DNA of 64,000 nt from Planctomycetota bacterium (lineage in GTDB: Bacteria; Planctomycetota; OFTM77). The translations under genes were made by a program, and so were the position numbers. The stretch is taken from contig JAJDCO010000097.1 in assembly GCA_029260795.1 (NCBI GenBank), positions 1 through 64,000 of the forward strand, read 5' to 3'. Positions 63,727 to 64,000 of the stretch are shown here, one piece after another. Position 1 is the stretch's first letter. Every line of letters begins with the position of its first letter. The notes below the pieces were generated by a model. The model saw only the letters and a list, made by a program, of their open reading frames with translations, made no database searches and was not told where the DNA came from.

Positions 63727-64000
63727 TCAGCCCTCGGCCACCGTCATGGGTCCGTCGAGGTGCTGCTCCAGGGCCTGGCCGAGTCGAATCAACGTCCCCT
63801 CTTCACCGGGGGCAGCGGAGAGCTGGAGGCCAATGGGGAGGCCGGCGCCATCGCAACCGATGGGGAGGCTGAGCGCCGGCCAGCCGAGAAAGTTGTAGAG
63901 GCGCATGAACCGCGTCAGAAGCGGACGCACTGGGGTGAGTCCCTGACCGACGTCGATCTCGTGAGCATCCAGAGCGGGTGCCGTGCAGGGTGTGGTCGGT
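63727..64000 (-). CDS. Amidase signature family protein, C-terminal part
   Basis: The right edge of the window cuts this gene; about 90 C-terminal residues are visible. VGQGLTPVRPLLTRFMRLYNFLGWPALSLPIGCDGAGLPIGLQLSA, given here in outline, is the typical end of amidase signature enzymes (N..G.PALS.P.G....LPIGLQ). The catalytic Ser-Ser-Lys core lies outside. GatA-type glutamyl-tRNA amidotransferase and other amidases share this ending, so the substrate is open. Confidence 0.85.
   Translation of the reverse strand, partial: PTTPCTAPALDAHEIDVGQGLTPVRPLLTRFMRLYNFLGWPALSLPIGCDGAGLPIGLQLSAAPGEEGTLIRLGQALEQHLDGPMTVAEG

Overview
This is a 64 kb stretch of a GC-rich bacterial chromosome with densely packed genes, almost all of them housekeeping or central metabolism. 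I see no phage, plasmid, transposase, CRISPR array or rRNA. The one RNA gene is a tRNA-Gln(UUG). The cell envelope looks diderm: there is a heptose phosphatase, a FadL-like barrel, lipoproteins and a Tat component. Stacked short hairpins between convergent genes, an ECF-type sigma factor and a BatA-like/DUF58 gene pair remind me most of Planctomycetota. A Ccm (System I) operon, a hopanoid operon and fatty-acid oxidation genes would also fit Acidobacteriota. No phylogenetic marker here settles it, so the lineage is an inference.

Layout. 1-12 kb: gmhB and mtnP diverge, then come a ferredoxin/amidohydrolase pair, 3-hydroxyacyl-CoA dehydrogenase and two enoyl-CoA hydratases, xthA, an amino acid permease, a degenerate HupE-like protein and ETF-quinone oxidoreductase. 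12-22 kb: a metzincin-like membrane protein, tRNA-Gln, a large secreted GH2-like protein, a lipoprotein, pyruvate kinase, dCTP deaminase and sucCD. 22-25 kb: a zinc-ribbon/STAS protein, a repeat-rich gap, then tatA, mobA and a polyprenyl synthase. 25.6-33.8 kb: an eight-gene cytochrome c maturation operon (ccmE, F, H, an I-like gene, a secreted-domain protein, A, B, and C fused to a D-like tail). 34-46 kb: folD, a rhomboid, a BatA/DUF58 operon facing guaB-guaA-phosphoesterase. 45.6-54 kb: a di-haem peroxidase (a client of the Ccm system), an SDR, a dihydrouridine synthase, a PP2C phosphatase, a CPBP-like protein, a FadL-like porin, a sigma factor and Fe-superoxide dismutase. 54-63.3 kb: a minus-strand hopanoid operon (squalene synthase type, shc, hpnG, hpnN, hpnA, hpnH, and a START-like lipoprotein). 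The right edge holds the C-terminus of an amidase.

How it works together. The enoyl-CoA hydratases, the dehydrogenase and ETF-QO feed beta-oxidation electrons to quinone. SucCD and pyruvate kinase are central carbon enzymes. The Ccm operon makes holo-cytochromes c such as the encoded peroxidase. The polyprenyl synthase may supply isoprenoid chains, and the hopanoid operon makes and exports C35 hopanoids.

The most notable features are an unusual Ccm operon (a Cys/Tyr CcmE in place of the His type, a CcmC-CcmD fusion, two extra members and no CcmG), a FolD with two catalytic residues changed, several enzyme-like proteins that have lost catalytic or metal-ligand residues, and a dispersed intergenic repeat present at least four times.
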